Source: Verticillium longisporum | Lineage: Eukaryota; Ascomycota; Sordariomycetes; Glomerellales; Plectosphaerellaceae | Direction: 5' to 3' | NCBI GenBank assembly: GCA_019188255.1 | Contig: JAETXT010000008.1 | Coordinates: 1,736,001-1,800,000 of the forward strand | Length of the DNA stretch: 64,000 bases | Shown: positions 24,279 through 35,565 of the stretch, piece after piece | Layout: every line of letters starts with the position of its first letter | Numbering within the stretch: the first letter of the stretch is position 1 | Program-made: the position numbers and the translations under genes | Notes under the pieces: model-generated | Databases searched by the model: none | What the model saw: only the letters and a program-made list of their open reading frames with translations | Told to the model about the DNA's origin: nothing

Positions 24279-26274
24279 ATGGCGGCTTCAGTGACACCGC
24301 AACGTCCAGTTCGCGTAGGTGGAGCATCTGGCGGCTTCACTGACCGAGTTGCCGGCATCCGGCGCCTTGCTGCCGACCCTGAAGTCGACGCCGTTGTTGG
24401 GGATTGGCTTTCCGAGAATGTCATGACCGGCTATGGAGCGGGAAAGGCACGAAAAGTTCAGTCTGACAAAGCGACCACGAAGCTGCCCCTTGAAGAACGG
24501 AAGAAGACGGCTTACTACGCCAGTACATTCCTCCAATGTTTTGAGCCAGCGATCCCTGAAATCGCCCGAAACGGCACCGAGTTGGTCGTGAACGCTGGAG
24601 CAAGCGACAAGGAACTTCTGGCCGAGGTCGTAGACGACATGGTGCTGAGAGGCGGCTTCGACATGAAGGTCGCCAGGGTTGAAGGCGATGATGTGACCTT
24701 ATCCTTCAAACGCCTGGTTGCTGAGGGGGCGACTTTTAGGAGTGTAACAGATGAAAGGACCTTGAACGAATGGGGATTCGACCCAATTTGCGCACAAGCA
24801 TACCTGGGAAGTTTGGGAATCGCTGAAGCTCTACGGCAAGGGGCAGATATAGTCATTTGTGGCAGGTCTGTTCACTCTGGCCTTTCTACATCTTGTGAAA
24901 AAAAAAGCTGATTCAAGTTAGGGTCTCTGATGCTGCGCCTTCGATCGGAATCGCAACTTGGTGGCATAACTGGGGAGCGTCCGATTTGGACGAGCTGGCA
25001 GGAGCTCTGGTCGCAGGACACCTGATCGAGTGCTCGGTTTTTGTTACTGGTGGCTACTACAGCCGCTTCAAAGACCTGATGAAAGCTAAGAAGCATCTTG
25101 ACCTGGGATTCCCCATAGCCGAGGTGTTCTCAGATGGGACATGCTCCATCACGAAGGAGGAGATGTCCAATGGTATCGTCAACGTCGAGACGGTGACCTC
25201 GCAGCTCATTTACGAAATCAATGGGCCGCTCTACTTCAATTCTGACGTTGTGGCTGTCCTTGAAGGCATTGCACTGGAGCAAATTGGTAAGGATCGAGTC
25301 CGTGTGTGTGGCGTCAAAGGCCCCCTTCCTCCTCCAACAACTCGGTGCGGGATCACCGCTCACGGAGGCTACCAAGCTGAATGGCACTTCTACCTCGTTG
25401 GACTGGACATCGAGGAAAAGTGTAAGTGGATGGAAGAGCAGGCGAAATTTGCCATCGGAGAGGAATTGATGAATCAATTCACCATGGTAAAGTTTCACGT
25501 CCACGGCAGCTCGCCAGACAACCCCGGAATCAGGAGCTCGCAACGGTTGATTTCCGAATATTTGCACAGGCTCAGGACGCGACCTTGTTCGACCCTACGT
25601 CAGTTGACGGTTTTTCAAGAAAACTGTACGAAACGGTATTGCAATCTTGCCCGGTATGCTCTGCCGCCTCGACTATTACGGAAGCGATGCTCATGGCTTT
25701 ACAGGGCGTCTCACGTTCAAATGACCTCAGGCAATCGGCCGCGAAGGGATACTGGGAGTATCTTGTCACGTCAATTCCGCATTCAGTTTGCGAGCATCGG
25801 GTACATTTTCTGTACGACGACAAACCAAGTATAAGTATACCAGCACCGCCCATAACCTCCGACTACGGGCCCCAAGACTCGTATGAAACGGAGGATCCAG
25901 TTCCTTGAGGGAGTTTTGGAGACACAATCGGAGCGCCACTTGGCTATATTGCGCTCGGTCGCTCTGGAGACAAAGCATCTGACGCCAATGTTGGTCTTTT
26001 CGTCAGCGGCGTCGAAGAATGGGACTGGCTGCGGTCTTTCCTTACAGTCAACAAGGTCCAAGAACTCCTAGGTCCCGAAGAATATCACGGTGGACGGATT
26101 GACCGCTTCGAGATGAAGAACATTCGAGCTGTCCATTTTTTGCTCAAGGATCATCTCGACAGAGGCTACAACTCAGGGTCAAAGCTGGACACTCTGGCGA
26201 AAATCCTCTGCGAGTATCTGAGGGCGAAGCATGTTCCAATCCCCCGCAAATTCCTACAAAAGGGGCACCTCTAA
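24279..26274 (+). pseudogene. AtuA-like (DUF1446) protein, copy 1, broken
   Basis: Homologue of AtuA, the conserved protein of the bacterial acyclic terpene utilisation operon, whose reaction is not established. One 56-nt intron (24866-24921) joins DIVICGR to VSDAAPSIG. Conserved landmarks: VGGASGGF at the N-terminus, NAGASDKELL, GDDVT, GHLIECS..VTGGYYS, KGPLPPPTT, and the C-terminal LGRSGDKASDANVGLF domain. Two defects: one base is missing in the C-run 25522-25525, so the frame shifts from SSPDNP into NQELATVDFRIFAQ; and TGA at 25906-25908 interrupts the frame just before GSFGDTIGAPLGYIALGRSG. The ending is QKGHL. Copy 3 (45209-47318) is the intact relative. The frameshift alone might be a sequencing error; the stop would need a second. 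Confidence 0.85.
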
Positions 26275-26491
26275 CGGGAAGCTTGCGAAGCCGGCCCGGT
26301 GATGCGCCCCTTCGGCCTGATGTCATGGACAGTGCGGGGCCAAATGGCCCCCTTTTCTCAGCCGGAAACCTTCTGCCGCACCATCTACCTTACCTAGTCG
26401 TATTTATGCAACCTTCGTGCTCTGCTTCTATTGATCGTCAAGCCGGCAACCATTATTTGCGTAACCTCGATTCTCAGCTGTTGTGTCCGTC
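26275..26491. promoter_or_regulatory. Short spacer upstream of the SDR gene
   Basis: About 217 bp between the AtuA-like stop and the SDR start, both on the plus strand. It presumably carries the SDR promoter; no specific site recognised. Confidence 0.3.
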
Positions 26492-27297
26492 ATGTTCTCC
26501 CCTACTCAATTTGCAGGCAAAGTTATTGCCCTCACAGGTGAAGCTTCAGGTATCGGCCTGGCGACATCTCACCTCCTGGCTGGCCGCGGCGCCCGTCTGG
26601 CCCTTGCTGATGTCCATGAAAAAGGTCTTCTAGAGGCTAAAAGCACTATCTTAGAGGTTCATCCGAATTTAGAGCTTTCCATCACCGTCCTCGACGTTCG
26701 TGACTGTGATGCCGTCGAAAGATGGACGACAGATACCGCTTCGCACTTCGGTCAACTCGACGGTGCCGCCAATCTTGCTGGTGTAATACCGAAGTCCATC
26801 GGAATCAATCCTCTGTCAGAACAGGACCTCGACGAATGGAACTTTGTCCAAGGCGTCAATCTGACTGGCGTGATGCATTGTCTCCGGGGGCAGCTGAAGA
26901 CCATTAACGATGGGGGTTCCATTGTCAACGCGAGTAGCATCGCCGGCTTGACAGGCAGAGCAAACAATGCAGCCTACACAGCAAGCAAGCATGCTGTGGT
27001 GGGGCTGACAAGAAGTGCGGCGAAAGAGGTCGGGGCGAGGCAGGTGAGAGTAAATGCTATATGCCCGTGAGTCTCTACGCCCTGTTCCTGGGCACACCTT
27101 GCTGATCTAGCGATAGGGGTCGCATCGACACGCCCATGCTGAGGAGCGCGAACTCAGGATCAGTAGGACCTGGGATTTCTATGGCAAGGCTTGGGACGCC
27201 AGAAGAGGTAGCAAAGCTTATTGCCTTTCTCTTGAGCGATGAATCCACGTACATATCCGGGACTGCAGTGAGCATCGATGGAGGCTGGAATTGCTAG
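26492..27297 (+). CDS. Short-chain dehydrogenase/reductase, 2 exons
   Basis: NAD(P)-dependent oxidoreductase of the classical SDR family, likely acting on a hydroxyacyl or alcohol intermediate of the neighbouring acyl-CoA pathway (inference). Exons 26492-27066 and 27117-27297 (intron 50 nt) give 251 residues, normal for the family. Motifs: cofactor loop TGEASGIG (TGxxxGxG), Asp at the end of beta-2 (LALADVH), ANLAGV in place of NNAG, catalytic Ser in NASSIAG, YTASK (YxxxK), and PGRIDTPM after the intron. The C-terminus ISGTAVSIDGGWNC is typical. I chose the ATG at 26492; the longer frame would need a GTG. The second Asp-type residue after beta-2 suggests NAD preference, weakly. No targeting signal is evident. 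Confidence 0.9.
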
Positions 27298-27667
27298 CCA
27301 GACTCTACGTCAATCAACCTTTTCTTCTTGATGTTCCTAGAAAATTGCTTTTTTAATTTCTTTTGCTTTTCATGCTCATGGTGGTGACTTGGAAAAACTT
27401 TCTCCCCCTTGTTGAAGCAATCATGGGTCATTCTGCTTCTCATGTAGATACGCAATTTGATTCCCAAGTCTCATCCCTGACTCTTGGAATTCGAGTCTGC
27501 CTAGAAGTAACGCTACTTTTTCATTTAAAATCTTATCAAAGCTTTCGATGGAGTAACTTCGACATCATTATGGACCAATGCAAGTTCGAGTGCTGGATCT
27601 GTTGGCAGTAAAGACTGGGAACCTCGGGATTGATGCTGTTATAAGCATCAGAACCGTTCCATCCATC
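27298..27667. other. Intergenic, no gene seen
   Basis: Spacer between the SDR and the 5S rRNA gene; AT-richer than its surroundings, no recognisable gene. Confidence 0.4.
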
Positions 27668-27786
27668 ACATACGACCATACCTACTGGAGAACTCGGGAT
27701 CCCGTCCGCTCTCCCATAGATAAGCCAGTAAGGGTCGGACTAGTAGTTGGGTGGGTGACCACCAGCGAATCCCTGATGTTGTATGT
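27668..27786 (+). rRNA. 5S ribosomal RNA, dispersed copy
   Basis: 119-nt match by eye to filamentous-ascomycete 5S rRNA: start ACATACGACCATA, internal CCCGTCCGCTCTCCCATAG, the highly conserved GTTGGGTGGGTGACCACCAG, and end TGATGTTGTATGT pairing with the start. It is followed by a T6 run, the usual RNA polymerase III stop. Dispersed single 5S genes are known in Neurospora and relatives. Whether this copy is a functional variant or a mild pseudogene cannot be judged without a reference. Confidence 0.88.
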
Positions 27787-27921
27787 TTTTTCTTGATCTT
27801 TTTGCCTTTCTGGATAAGGACCTCTCTCTCTGCCCTCTAATTAGACGGGGGGGAGTAGACCATCTAACCGCTGGCTCATGGCTAATTTTGCAGATATGCA
27901 GGTGTGATTTCTTGTCTTATG
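27787..27921. terminator. Pol III terminator run and spacer to ligase 1
   Basis: The T6 run immediately after the 5S gene acts as its terminator. The rest is the 3' flank of the convergent ligase gene. Confidence 0.5.
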
Positions 27922-29706
27922 TTATATTCTAGCTCGTGAGCTCCTCAAGCGCTCTGCAAGCAGGACAAGCTCTCTTCTCAACAGCTTGCCAGAGCTGTTT
28001 TTGGGCAGTGATTCGATCAAGAACAGCCCACCTCTGAGCCTTTTGTATGATGAGACCCTCTCATTCATGAAAGCACTGAGACGTTCCATTGTCTGGCTTC
28101 TATCTCTGTTACTCATGGCCGTGGAGAGGCAAACGAAGCCGACTGGGAGTTCTTCCTGCGTAGCCTTGTCCCCAACGCCACAAACACCGGCATCTGTGAC
28201 GGATGGATGGGAAAGCAGTACTGCTTCAAGCTCCGCGGGGGCGATCTGATGGCCCTTGTACTTGATGAGTTCCTTCTTTCGACCGGTAAGCCAAAAATAA
28301 CCGTCCTGGTCGACATGAACAATATCGCCAGTACACATCCATCCGCCCCTAAATGCTGCCGCAGTCTCAGCTTCGTTATTCTTGTACTCCATGAACACCG
28401 ACGACCCTCTAATTAGACACTCTCCATCAACGCCCGCTTGGACATCGTTGTAATTTTCGTCCACTATGCGGACCTCCATGCCCGCAGCTGGCTTCCCAAC
28501 GCTGGCACCTTTTTGACCACTGCGAGTGTTGCGGAGGAGCGTCACGGTTGCCTCTCTCATGCCGTAGCCGTTGAGCACTGTTGCTTCTGGGCTTAAGATT
28601 TGTTGGAGTGCCACAACGGTATCGCTGGATAAGGGTGAGCCAGAGCACATGACGGTGTGAACGGCACTCAGATTAAGATTCTTGACTTCTGGGTATTTCG
28701 TCATTCTCACAGCCGTCGCAGGCACCAGGCGCAGGATATTGGCCTTCAGCTCAGCGGCTCTTTGGAGATATGGATGGTACTCAAACCGTCTCATCGGTTG
28801 CACGTAATTACCGATCCAGGCGGGTGCTAGAACACCGGATACAATGCCATAAATATGTGCAAAAGAGGGAAAAAAAGGCTCGCGGCTGGTCGAGGTGTGG
28901 GTGAAGGGGTTTGTTGCACGCACGCTGAGGAGTTGCGCGATGAGGTTGTGGTGGGATAAGACGACCGCCTTGGGCTTGCCAGACGTGCCGGAGCTGAAGC
29001 ACATGCCTGCCGGTATTTTGGTGTTGTCGCCATTCGACATGTCGAACGGGTACATTGGACTAACCGCAGCGTTGCGAATGTCACGGGGATACTGACTATT
29101 CATCAGTATGAACCCACCAGTTGGATATGTGGATGTCACATAGGCTCACCCTGAGGAGGTCCGGTCCAATGCTTGAAGACCCCCCAATAGCTATGATCTT
29201 TGGCTCCGAGGACCAATGTAATTCCCTTATCGCAACCTTTATCTTTGTAATCTGTTCCGCATCCGCTGCTATCAATTTGGGTCGGGCAACAGAGAAATAG
29301 TGGATGAGTTCATGACTTGTAGCTTGCGGGTTGATGCCTCTGCAGTTTGTTATGAGAGATAGCTCAAGAAGAGAGTGTAGAGCAAGGACACTAACGAGAA
29401 GCATGCCCCAACCCAAAGAACGGCATGTGCAAGAGAGGCCCACAGGGCCGAATTAGTGGCTATGATGCACATAACATCGCCTTCCTTCAGGCCCAGCATC
29501 TCTCTCAAACCTGCCGCATCGAAGGCGGCGTTGGATCGAAGCCCAGCGTATGTGACCTTCTGGTTTTCATCGCCAAAGTCTTGCCAGATGATCTTTTCCG
29601 GTGACACATCATCCGGATTCGTTTGGATGAGGAACTGGGAGACAGAAAGGTTGGTTGGAACCATAGGATTAGGGTAGGGTGAGTGATAGATACGGAGGTC
29701 TGCCAT
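27922..29706 (-). CDS. AMP-binding acyl/aryl-CoA ligase 1, 3 exons
   Basis: Adenylate-forming enzyme of the ANL superfamily, activating a carboxylic acid to its CoA thioester in two steps via an acyl-adenylate; probable entry step of the pathway. Exons (coding order) 29706-29396, 29339-29150 and 29091-27922 join in frame to 556 residues (introns 56 and 58 nt). Motifs: P-loop CFSSGTSGKPKAVVLSH, GYGMREATVT (A5; Arg in place of the more usual Thr in YGMTE), TGDIVHVDQDGYFWLTGRKK (A7/A8), KYKGHQIAPAELE, and the C-terminal catalytic Lys in NSSGKLLRREL. The start Met lies before LRIYHSPYPN, typical of fungal 4-coumarate-ligase-like proteins. The C-terminus RARI is not a peroxisomal signal. All motifs are in one frame, unlike ligase 2. 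Confidence 0.92.
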
Positions 29707-30137
29707 CTTGATCAAATCAGTGTGCGAGAGCGTGTATTGAAAAAATTTCCGTTCTTTGACAAGAGAGTTCGTTGAGGAAGGATATGTTGGTAGCGAGCAT
29801 GTTTTGCGTCTCATTGACGAAGCGTGAGCTTGAATGGATTCCAAGCGCTCTAGATGCACACATTTGCTGGCCCTCAGTGGGACCACTGGTTCTGGAAGGT
29901 TAATCGCTGACTGCTGATCGCACTGTGGCGACTCCCCTAAGCGTTGCTGGTCGGGAATCATACTCCGCGTTTTGGCCAGTCGGCTCTCACAGGCAGGCCA
30001 AGGAGCAATGAATCAGTGGCGCGAATCGACAGCCTCGAGTGAACTGGGACGAGGACAGCGGCGTCAGCCATGCGAGGTCCTGCTTTAGTCACAAAGTCTT
30101 CTGGTGTGTACAGAGGAAAGCAGGGCTGATCTTCAGT
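29707..30137. other. Spacer between ligase 1 and the bZIP gene
   Basis: Both neighbours are on the minus strand; the stretch should hold the ligase promoter and the 3' end of the regulator. No specific site recognised. Confidence 0.35.
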
Positions 30138-31389
30138 TCAGGATGCAGTATCCTCGTCGACGAGTTTGGAAATTTCTGGGAATTGTTGCCGGAAAACGTC
30201 GTCCACGGTCCAATTCCTCAGTTGTCGCAGGTGCTCTTCGTAAACAGGGTTAATTGACAGCTCAGTACTGCCCGAATCGGGTGTTATGCAGGCAATGACC
30301 ACAAGCGAAGGATCGTAAGTCCAGCTTACACCAAAGCTTGAGCTGTAGGGGGCAGCCCAGTCATCAAGCGTGATGTCGGGATGTGCGATCAGGTATTCGC
30401 GCGCGCGTGGCCTGTAGTTTTGTTTAACAGGTACTCTTTGCTCCGATGAACAGACGTCCTCGCCAAGGTATGCGATCGATCCAGGCTGCGTGGGGAGTTT
30501 CGCGTTGGCTTGGGGTCGGACGCAGCCATTCGGGCATCAGATCCCAACTCTGCTGATCTAGGAGAACCATCCACTGGACCAAATGTTAGCAAGGCATGCA
30601 ATGATCCAAAGTGGGCACCAAGCCCCAACCGACCTTGAGAAGCAGTGCCATGTTCCAGAATACAGCGACCTGCTTCGGCAGAGTCTCGATCTCGGGATAT
30701 GATCGCACTATGTCCGCCACGACATTGCTAATGTCATCCTCCGCGCTCCTGTCGGGTTCGATGAGTGAGCAGAGTTTGGGCTTCAGAGAGTACGCTGCCG
30801 CCCTTTCCATCACGCCCGTTGCCGATAGGAAGTTGCCAGTCCTGACAGAAGCAATAAAGCCTTGTAGTATCTCATCTGCGAGGCACGTGGATGGTGCGTT
30901 CTTGGGTGCTGTCTCCCAGGGCTCGCGACGCATGATCAGTAGTGCACTCGAAGGTGTGGTGCTAGCATCTCGCCCCATCAAGCTGAGCTGGAGCGCTGCA
31001 TTCTGTGCCCGCAGCTGCGAATTCTCGACTTCAAGAGTAGCCACACGAGCATGGAGCATGGCTGTCTGTTGGCTTCGCTCCTCGACAGCGCGGGTAAGCA
31101 TTGTGACTTGTTCCGTCAAATTGTGAACGGCCCACTTGTTGCGATCTCGCATGGCTTGTTGAGATTTTCGGTCCCGTGCTCGCTTTTTCTGAAGCTCAAG
31201 CTCTTGAGATCCGATACTGGAGCTCCCATTTTGGGCAGCTGCCGAATCGACGGAGGAGGGCGATGTCGCCGAATTTATTGATCGGGCCACGGAGTTCCGA
31301 CGAGGCGGCTTGGGCGTCCGAGAGGATCCATGTTGCGCGAACAGTGAATCACTGCCCAGTAACACTGATTGTGTCAGATAGATGTTCAT
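30138..31389 (-). CDS. bZIP transcription factor with DUF3425-like C-terminal domain
   Basis: Nuclear DNA-binding regulator, likely controlling the surrounding cluster (inference from position). Model: exons 31389-30634, 30573-30464 and 30411-30138, 379 residues. The basic region RARDRKSQQAMRDRNK (about residues 70-85) is followed by a leucine-zipper-like coiled coil to about residue 135. The C-terminal part shows the fungal DUF3425 pattern: WMVLLDQQSW, MPEWLRPTPSQ, WIDRIPW, PRAREYLIAHPDITLDDW. The first intron (60 nt) is GT-AG with a CTAAC branch site. The second needs a GC-AG intron of 52 nt (30412-30463), which rejoins DRIPW to PRAREYL exactly; otherwise the frame breaks here. Without that splice the protein would end shortly after DRIPW. 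Confidence 0.82.
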
Positions 31390-31768
31390 GGCAGACGAAG
31401 TTTGCGTGTGTATTGTGCTCTGGGCTCGAGGCTGGCTTCAGGTTCTCGAAGCTTGGGACTGACTTGACTTTAACGGAATTAGGGCCAAGTACAGACGCGG
31501 GGTAGAGGGGGCCACCGTCGTAAGCCACGGCGCGCCTACAGTGGCTTTAGCGTCATGACGGCGTTTAGCTGGGCAGCGCTTAGCCTGATGATGCCCGTAG
31601 CCAGCCGCCGACTTTACTCAACTCAATGATCAAGTCCTACACCGATCCGAGCTCCCTGAACAATGATTTACTATTCTGATGTCAAGGGTTCATCCGTCAG
31701 TCATCCTCCAAACATGACAGCTCGCGCGATGCTCCACGCTGCGCCGTGACGTGTAAAGTTTGGGACAG
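31390..31768. other. Spacer between the MFS and bZIP genes
   Basis: Tandem minus-strand genes flank it; it should contain the bZIP promoter near 31390. Nothing else recognised. Confidence 0.35.
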
Positions 31769-33909
31769 CTAGGCACCTTCCTGGATCTCCCTTGATTCCC
31801 GACGAGGATCGTCAATCGTTTTCGCCTCCAATTCAGGCTTCCTCTTGCCATCTCCCATTCGCCTTTCAACACGGTCTGTCAGGTGCTTCTGCGCATCCTT
31901 CAAGAATAGGCACCCGACTATGGCAATACCACCGAATCCCAGGCTTGCCAGATACACCGTCTTGAATGCCTGTGAATAGGCTATAGGCAGAACAGACCGC
32001 ACAGCCTCCTGAATCGAGTCGGTGATACCTGGAAACGTTGCCATCTTACCTGCGCGCACAGCAGCGGCAAGAGCACCAACCTGGTTCGCTGGTAAGCCAG
32101 CCTCAATCGCTGGCCCGGCAATGTTCGATGGGATGGTCGTCGAGAGTTGGTTAGCCAGGATGGTCGTATAAACGGCGACCGCAACGGAACCTCCTGCTGA
32201 CCGGATGGATGCCAAGAGACCCGACGCAAGGCCGATGTCTGCCGGCTTACAATACAGAGGTGCCAGGGCCAGAGCTGCTAATTCAATGAAACCGACAAAG
32301 AAAGGACCGATGATGGTCAGGGCGATTCCAGTGTTCTTCGTCTCTGGGGTCAGGGACGCTAAAGCGCCTACGAAGCCCACCATGGCGAACGTCGAGAAGA
32401 TGATCCAGTACCGGACATTACCTCCCCACTTGACGATGGCGCCAGCTATAATTTGCCCGAGTGCTGTAGAGCTCGCCACTGTGGTCTGCAAAAGGTTAGC
32501 TTCGGCCCTTCACGGCAAGCTGAAGCCCTTACAGAAAGCCATCCAGCGTATGTGATGTCTCGAGTGTACAGTGCCTGAACTTGTTGAGGCCAGAGCAGGA
32601 CAGCCGAGTAGTAAAACATCTACCACTGTCAGAACACTTTAATCATGCACGAACATGTCCAACTCACACTTGCGACGGTCGCACATATGACCAGACTGAA
32701 CCAGCCACGATTGAAGAAGAACTTGATAGGGATGGCAGGATACTTCAGGTCCGCGTAGCCCTCCCAGAAGAATAGCGCCACAAGGAGACTCGCGCCGATG
32801 ATCAGGCTCGAAATTGTCGCCGTTGATTTCCAGGGGTACATGTTGCCACCCCAGGAGACACCCATCAAGAGAAGGGTCAGACCGGCCGTCCATAGGAAAA
32901 TTCTGAGATCTGCTTATAGATTAGCTATTATCTATGCATCAGCAAGACATCCAGACAAACTTACAGTCGAGTTCCCTCATCAGCTGTCTCTTGGTCTTAC
33001 GCTCGTGCAGTAGGTCGAACGTGGGCGGGTGATAGAAACAGTGCAGCAAAATGATTGTTATGCCAACACAGATAATATTTATGTAGAAGCACCAGCGCCA
33101 TCCAAGGCTAGGTGTGTTCACGAATTTGCGGGCTATCGTTGAGTCAGCCCGATTCTTGCATGTTGGCATGCAGAACATACCGATGATTGGACCAAAGGTG
33201 GCGATGGGCGCATTGGTCAGGAAGACAAATGAGAGCACCATGGGTCGGTATTTGTTTGGCACCAGCTCGCCGATGGCTACGTTGAAACTGAGTTGCACAG
33301 TCTCTCCGACGCATGGGCCATATTAACCGATGAGTCGCGCTGTACGGCAAGAGAGTGACTCACCATATATCGCGGCACCGACGATGAGGCTGTTAACATT
33401 CGGCACAGCTGCACACACGATGATTCCGATCAGGGCTATACAGTTTCCGCCGATGAAAAACCATCTTCGACCAAAGAGATCAGAGAGGCGTCCGAGAATG
33501 GTGTAGCAGAAAGAAAGGCCAAGGATCCTGGCGATATTGACCCATGAGATGTAGGGGCTCGGTCCTTCCACAGTCAGTGCATCTGAAAGCACTGAGTGTC
33601 AATACACTCACCAATGTCGGCATTGATGTACGTCAGGACATTAGTTGGCAAGATCAAGATCAGAAAGATGTAAGCGGAAATTGCCGAAAGACAAAAAGCC
33701 CTAGATCAATTAACAAGTGCTTTGATGTGTGATGCGCTGGCTTGACCAACCGTCATGCAGCCAATGAACCGCGGAGAATAAAAATAGCCAGGAGGCAGGT
33801 TGTCTCCTAAAGCCTCAGAACGTATGGAAGATGCGTCATCTCGGACTGCAACGCTGCCATCACCGGCTCTCTCAGCCTCGTGTGCCGACTCGACTTTGTT
33901 GATATCCAT
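31769..33909 (-). CDS. MFS transporter, trichothecene-efflux (TRI12)-like, about 7 exons
   Basis: Proton-driven major-facilitator exporter, plasma membrane; in the cluster it may export a substrate or toxic intermediate. Conserved pieces in order on the minus strand: PPGYFYSPRFIG, NVLTYINADIG, LGRLSDLFGRRWFFIGG (MFS motif A), FNVAIGELVPNKYRP, LGWRWCFYINII, MGVSWGGNMYPW, IRSAGGSVAVAVYTTIL, ending ESREIQEGA. Six introns with GT-AG ends join most exons in frame. One junction is a problem: exon 1 ends at 33747 with one base of a codon while exon 2 (from 33700) needs two, so no canonical splice joins CMTVG to FCLSAISAY. An uncertain acceptor also lies before ETVQLSF near 33300. So either one base is missing or the gene is newly broken. 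Confidence 0.8.
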
Positions 33910-34420
33910 TGCAGTTGATTGAATTGCTTAGAGTTAGGCAAACGAAAAGCTAGATAGGAGCACTTGGAGGAACCGAGCACATCAGTCTATAATATACCTA
34001 CGCCTCTTGTACGAACCTGGGTTGGCACTGCGAGAAACGATATGAGAGATCGAACACTGCCGCTGGTGCTTTGCTACATGATGGAGTGAGCAAGTCACAG
34101 GCTGCGGAAAAGTAGGCGACTGGTCACGAATTGGACCATCCATGCTGGGATGTTCATGCTGGGCTTCAACGCCGCCGGACCCTGCGGAGGACTATGGGTG
34201 GAAGTTCTTCAGCGGGGAAAAGCGAGCCAGGACACTCGTCTCACGTTGTTTGAAACCGCGGGCTTTCGACATCCAGGATCAATTCGAGCCACACTGAATC
34301 ATTAGCTCGAACGACCGCTGATCTCAGTCTGAAATGGTGCTCGGCTAATAATGCACCACACTGAATCTTTGGCCATTTTCATCATGCAAGCATCGGCACA
34401 TAACCGTATGTGCTGTTGTG
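33910..34420. promoter_or_regulatory. Upstream region of the MFS gene
   Basis: Promoter side of the minus-strand transporter. No recognisable coding sequence. Specific regulator sites cannot be identified by eye. Confidence 0.3.
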
Positions 34421-34607
34421 TGTTACGGGTTAGACCCGTTGACGTTGTATAGGCCTATAGCCTATACCTCTATGAATGTAGCCCAGTTGAATCAACGACG
34501 TTGATTCAATACGTATCCTTTTAGCTTAATTGGATAGCTGCCAATAAGGCACTTACGACCGTGTGAGGGCTGCCACTAAGCCCCTTTAGGGCCAACCGTA
34601 ACATTGC
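34416..34607. mobile_element. Probable solo LTR, 182 bp
   Basis: 34421-34602 begins TGTTACGGGTTAGACCC and ends GGGCCAACCGTAACA, so the ends form a short inverted repeat TGTTACGG/CCGTAACA with canonical TG...CA. Flanking 5-mers are TTGTG and TTGCG, identical except for one C/T change. No internal region or partner is present in the window; it is of a different family from the copia elements. Confidence 0.6.
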
Positions 34608-34734
34608 GAAGCCTGGGAACAGCTCACGCTGCCGGCTGCATCAACGCGTCCGCGGCTTCCACGAGGACAACACAATGTTAGGCTGCACATCGCTTCATTG
34701 TGTATGGATGACTAGCTTCGGATGAACCAGGCTC

Positions 34735-35565
34735 TCACAATCTACTTCTTTTCCAAATAGGCTGTCGCTTTTCTGCGAAGGCTTGTAGTCCCTCGATTAT
34801 GTTTTCTCCCCTTGCAAATTCCCTTTCTAGTGTGATGCTTACAGCCCCCTCCACGGGTGCTGTTTCCCATCCTTGTCGGAGCCCAGCTCTCGTGCAGATG
34901 ATGGCATCGGGACTGTTGACAGCGATCATAGTTGCGTAACGAACGGCCTCTTCGATGAGGCTTTCTCGAGACACCACCTTGTTCACTATGCCCCATGCCT
35001 CCATCTCCCTCGCCGTGACATTCCTTCCGGTCAAGGCAAATTCGCTTGCTCTCTGGAGGCCGATAGTCCGTATCAGCCGGGGTAGCGCACCTCCGATCGC
35101 GGCGATGCCTCGCTTGACTTCCGGTAGTCCAAAGACGGCCTCCTCGGCTGCAATGACCAGGTCACAATTGACCACGAACTCGCAACCGCCACCCATGGCG
35201 AGGCCGTTGACTGCTGCGATGACGGGTTTCTTGCCCAGGCGACGACTCAATGGCGTGAACGCGGGCGCGTTGCCCATTCTCTTGCTGGGGTCAGCATTGC
35301 TGTCCATGCTGTTGTTCCAATCCTTGAGGTCGGCGCCTGCAGAGAATGCGCGGCCCGTACCAGTGATAATGGCGACGGAGAGCGTTGGCTCGTCATCAAA
35401 CCACTTCCAGGTGGCATCCATCTCCCACTGAGCCGCAGTTGACATAGCGTTGAGGGCCGCAGGGCGGTTCATGCGGATGAGAACGACACGAGGGGCCGGG
35501 AACGTCAGAACGAGGAAGGTTGGTGTCAAGGGAGGAGCAGTCTTGGTCATATGCTGAGAGGCCAT
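34735..35565 (-). CDS. Enoyl-CoA hydratase/isomerase 1, PTS1 ending SRL
   Basis: Crotonase-fold enzyme adding water to, or isomerising, an enoyl-CoA; probably in peroxisomes because the C-terminus is KRSRL, a canonical PTS1. Single exon, 276 residues from the Met before ASQHMTKTAPPL; the frame extends 20 codons upstream to 35625 but family members start close to the chosen Met. Landmarks: LIRMNRPAALNAM, oxyanion-hole segments FSAGADLKDW and NGLAMGGGCE, and catalytic Glu in LPEVKRGI. No defects. It is divergent to enoyl-CoA hydratase 2 across a shared 669-bp promoter region. The tail RQPIW is shared in type with the other copy (RQPKW), showing they are paralogues. Confidence 0.92.
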   Translation of the reverse strand: MASQHMTKTAPPLTPTFLVLTFPAPRVVLIRMNRPAALNAMSTAAQWEMDATWKWFDDEPTLSVAIITGTGRAFSAGADLKDWNNSMDSNADPSKRMGNAPAFTPLSRRLGKKPVIAAVNGLAMGGGCEFVVNCDLVIAAEEAVFGLPEVKRGIAAIGGALPRLIRTIGLQRASEFALTGRNVTAREMEAWGIVNKVVSRESLIEEAVRYATMIAVNSPDAIICTRAGLRQGWETAPVEGAVSITLEREFARGENIIEGLQAFAEKRQPIWKRSRL

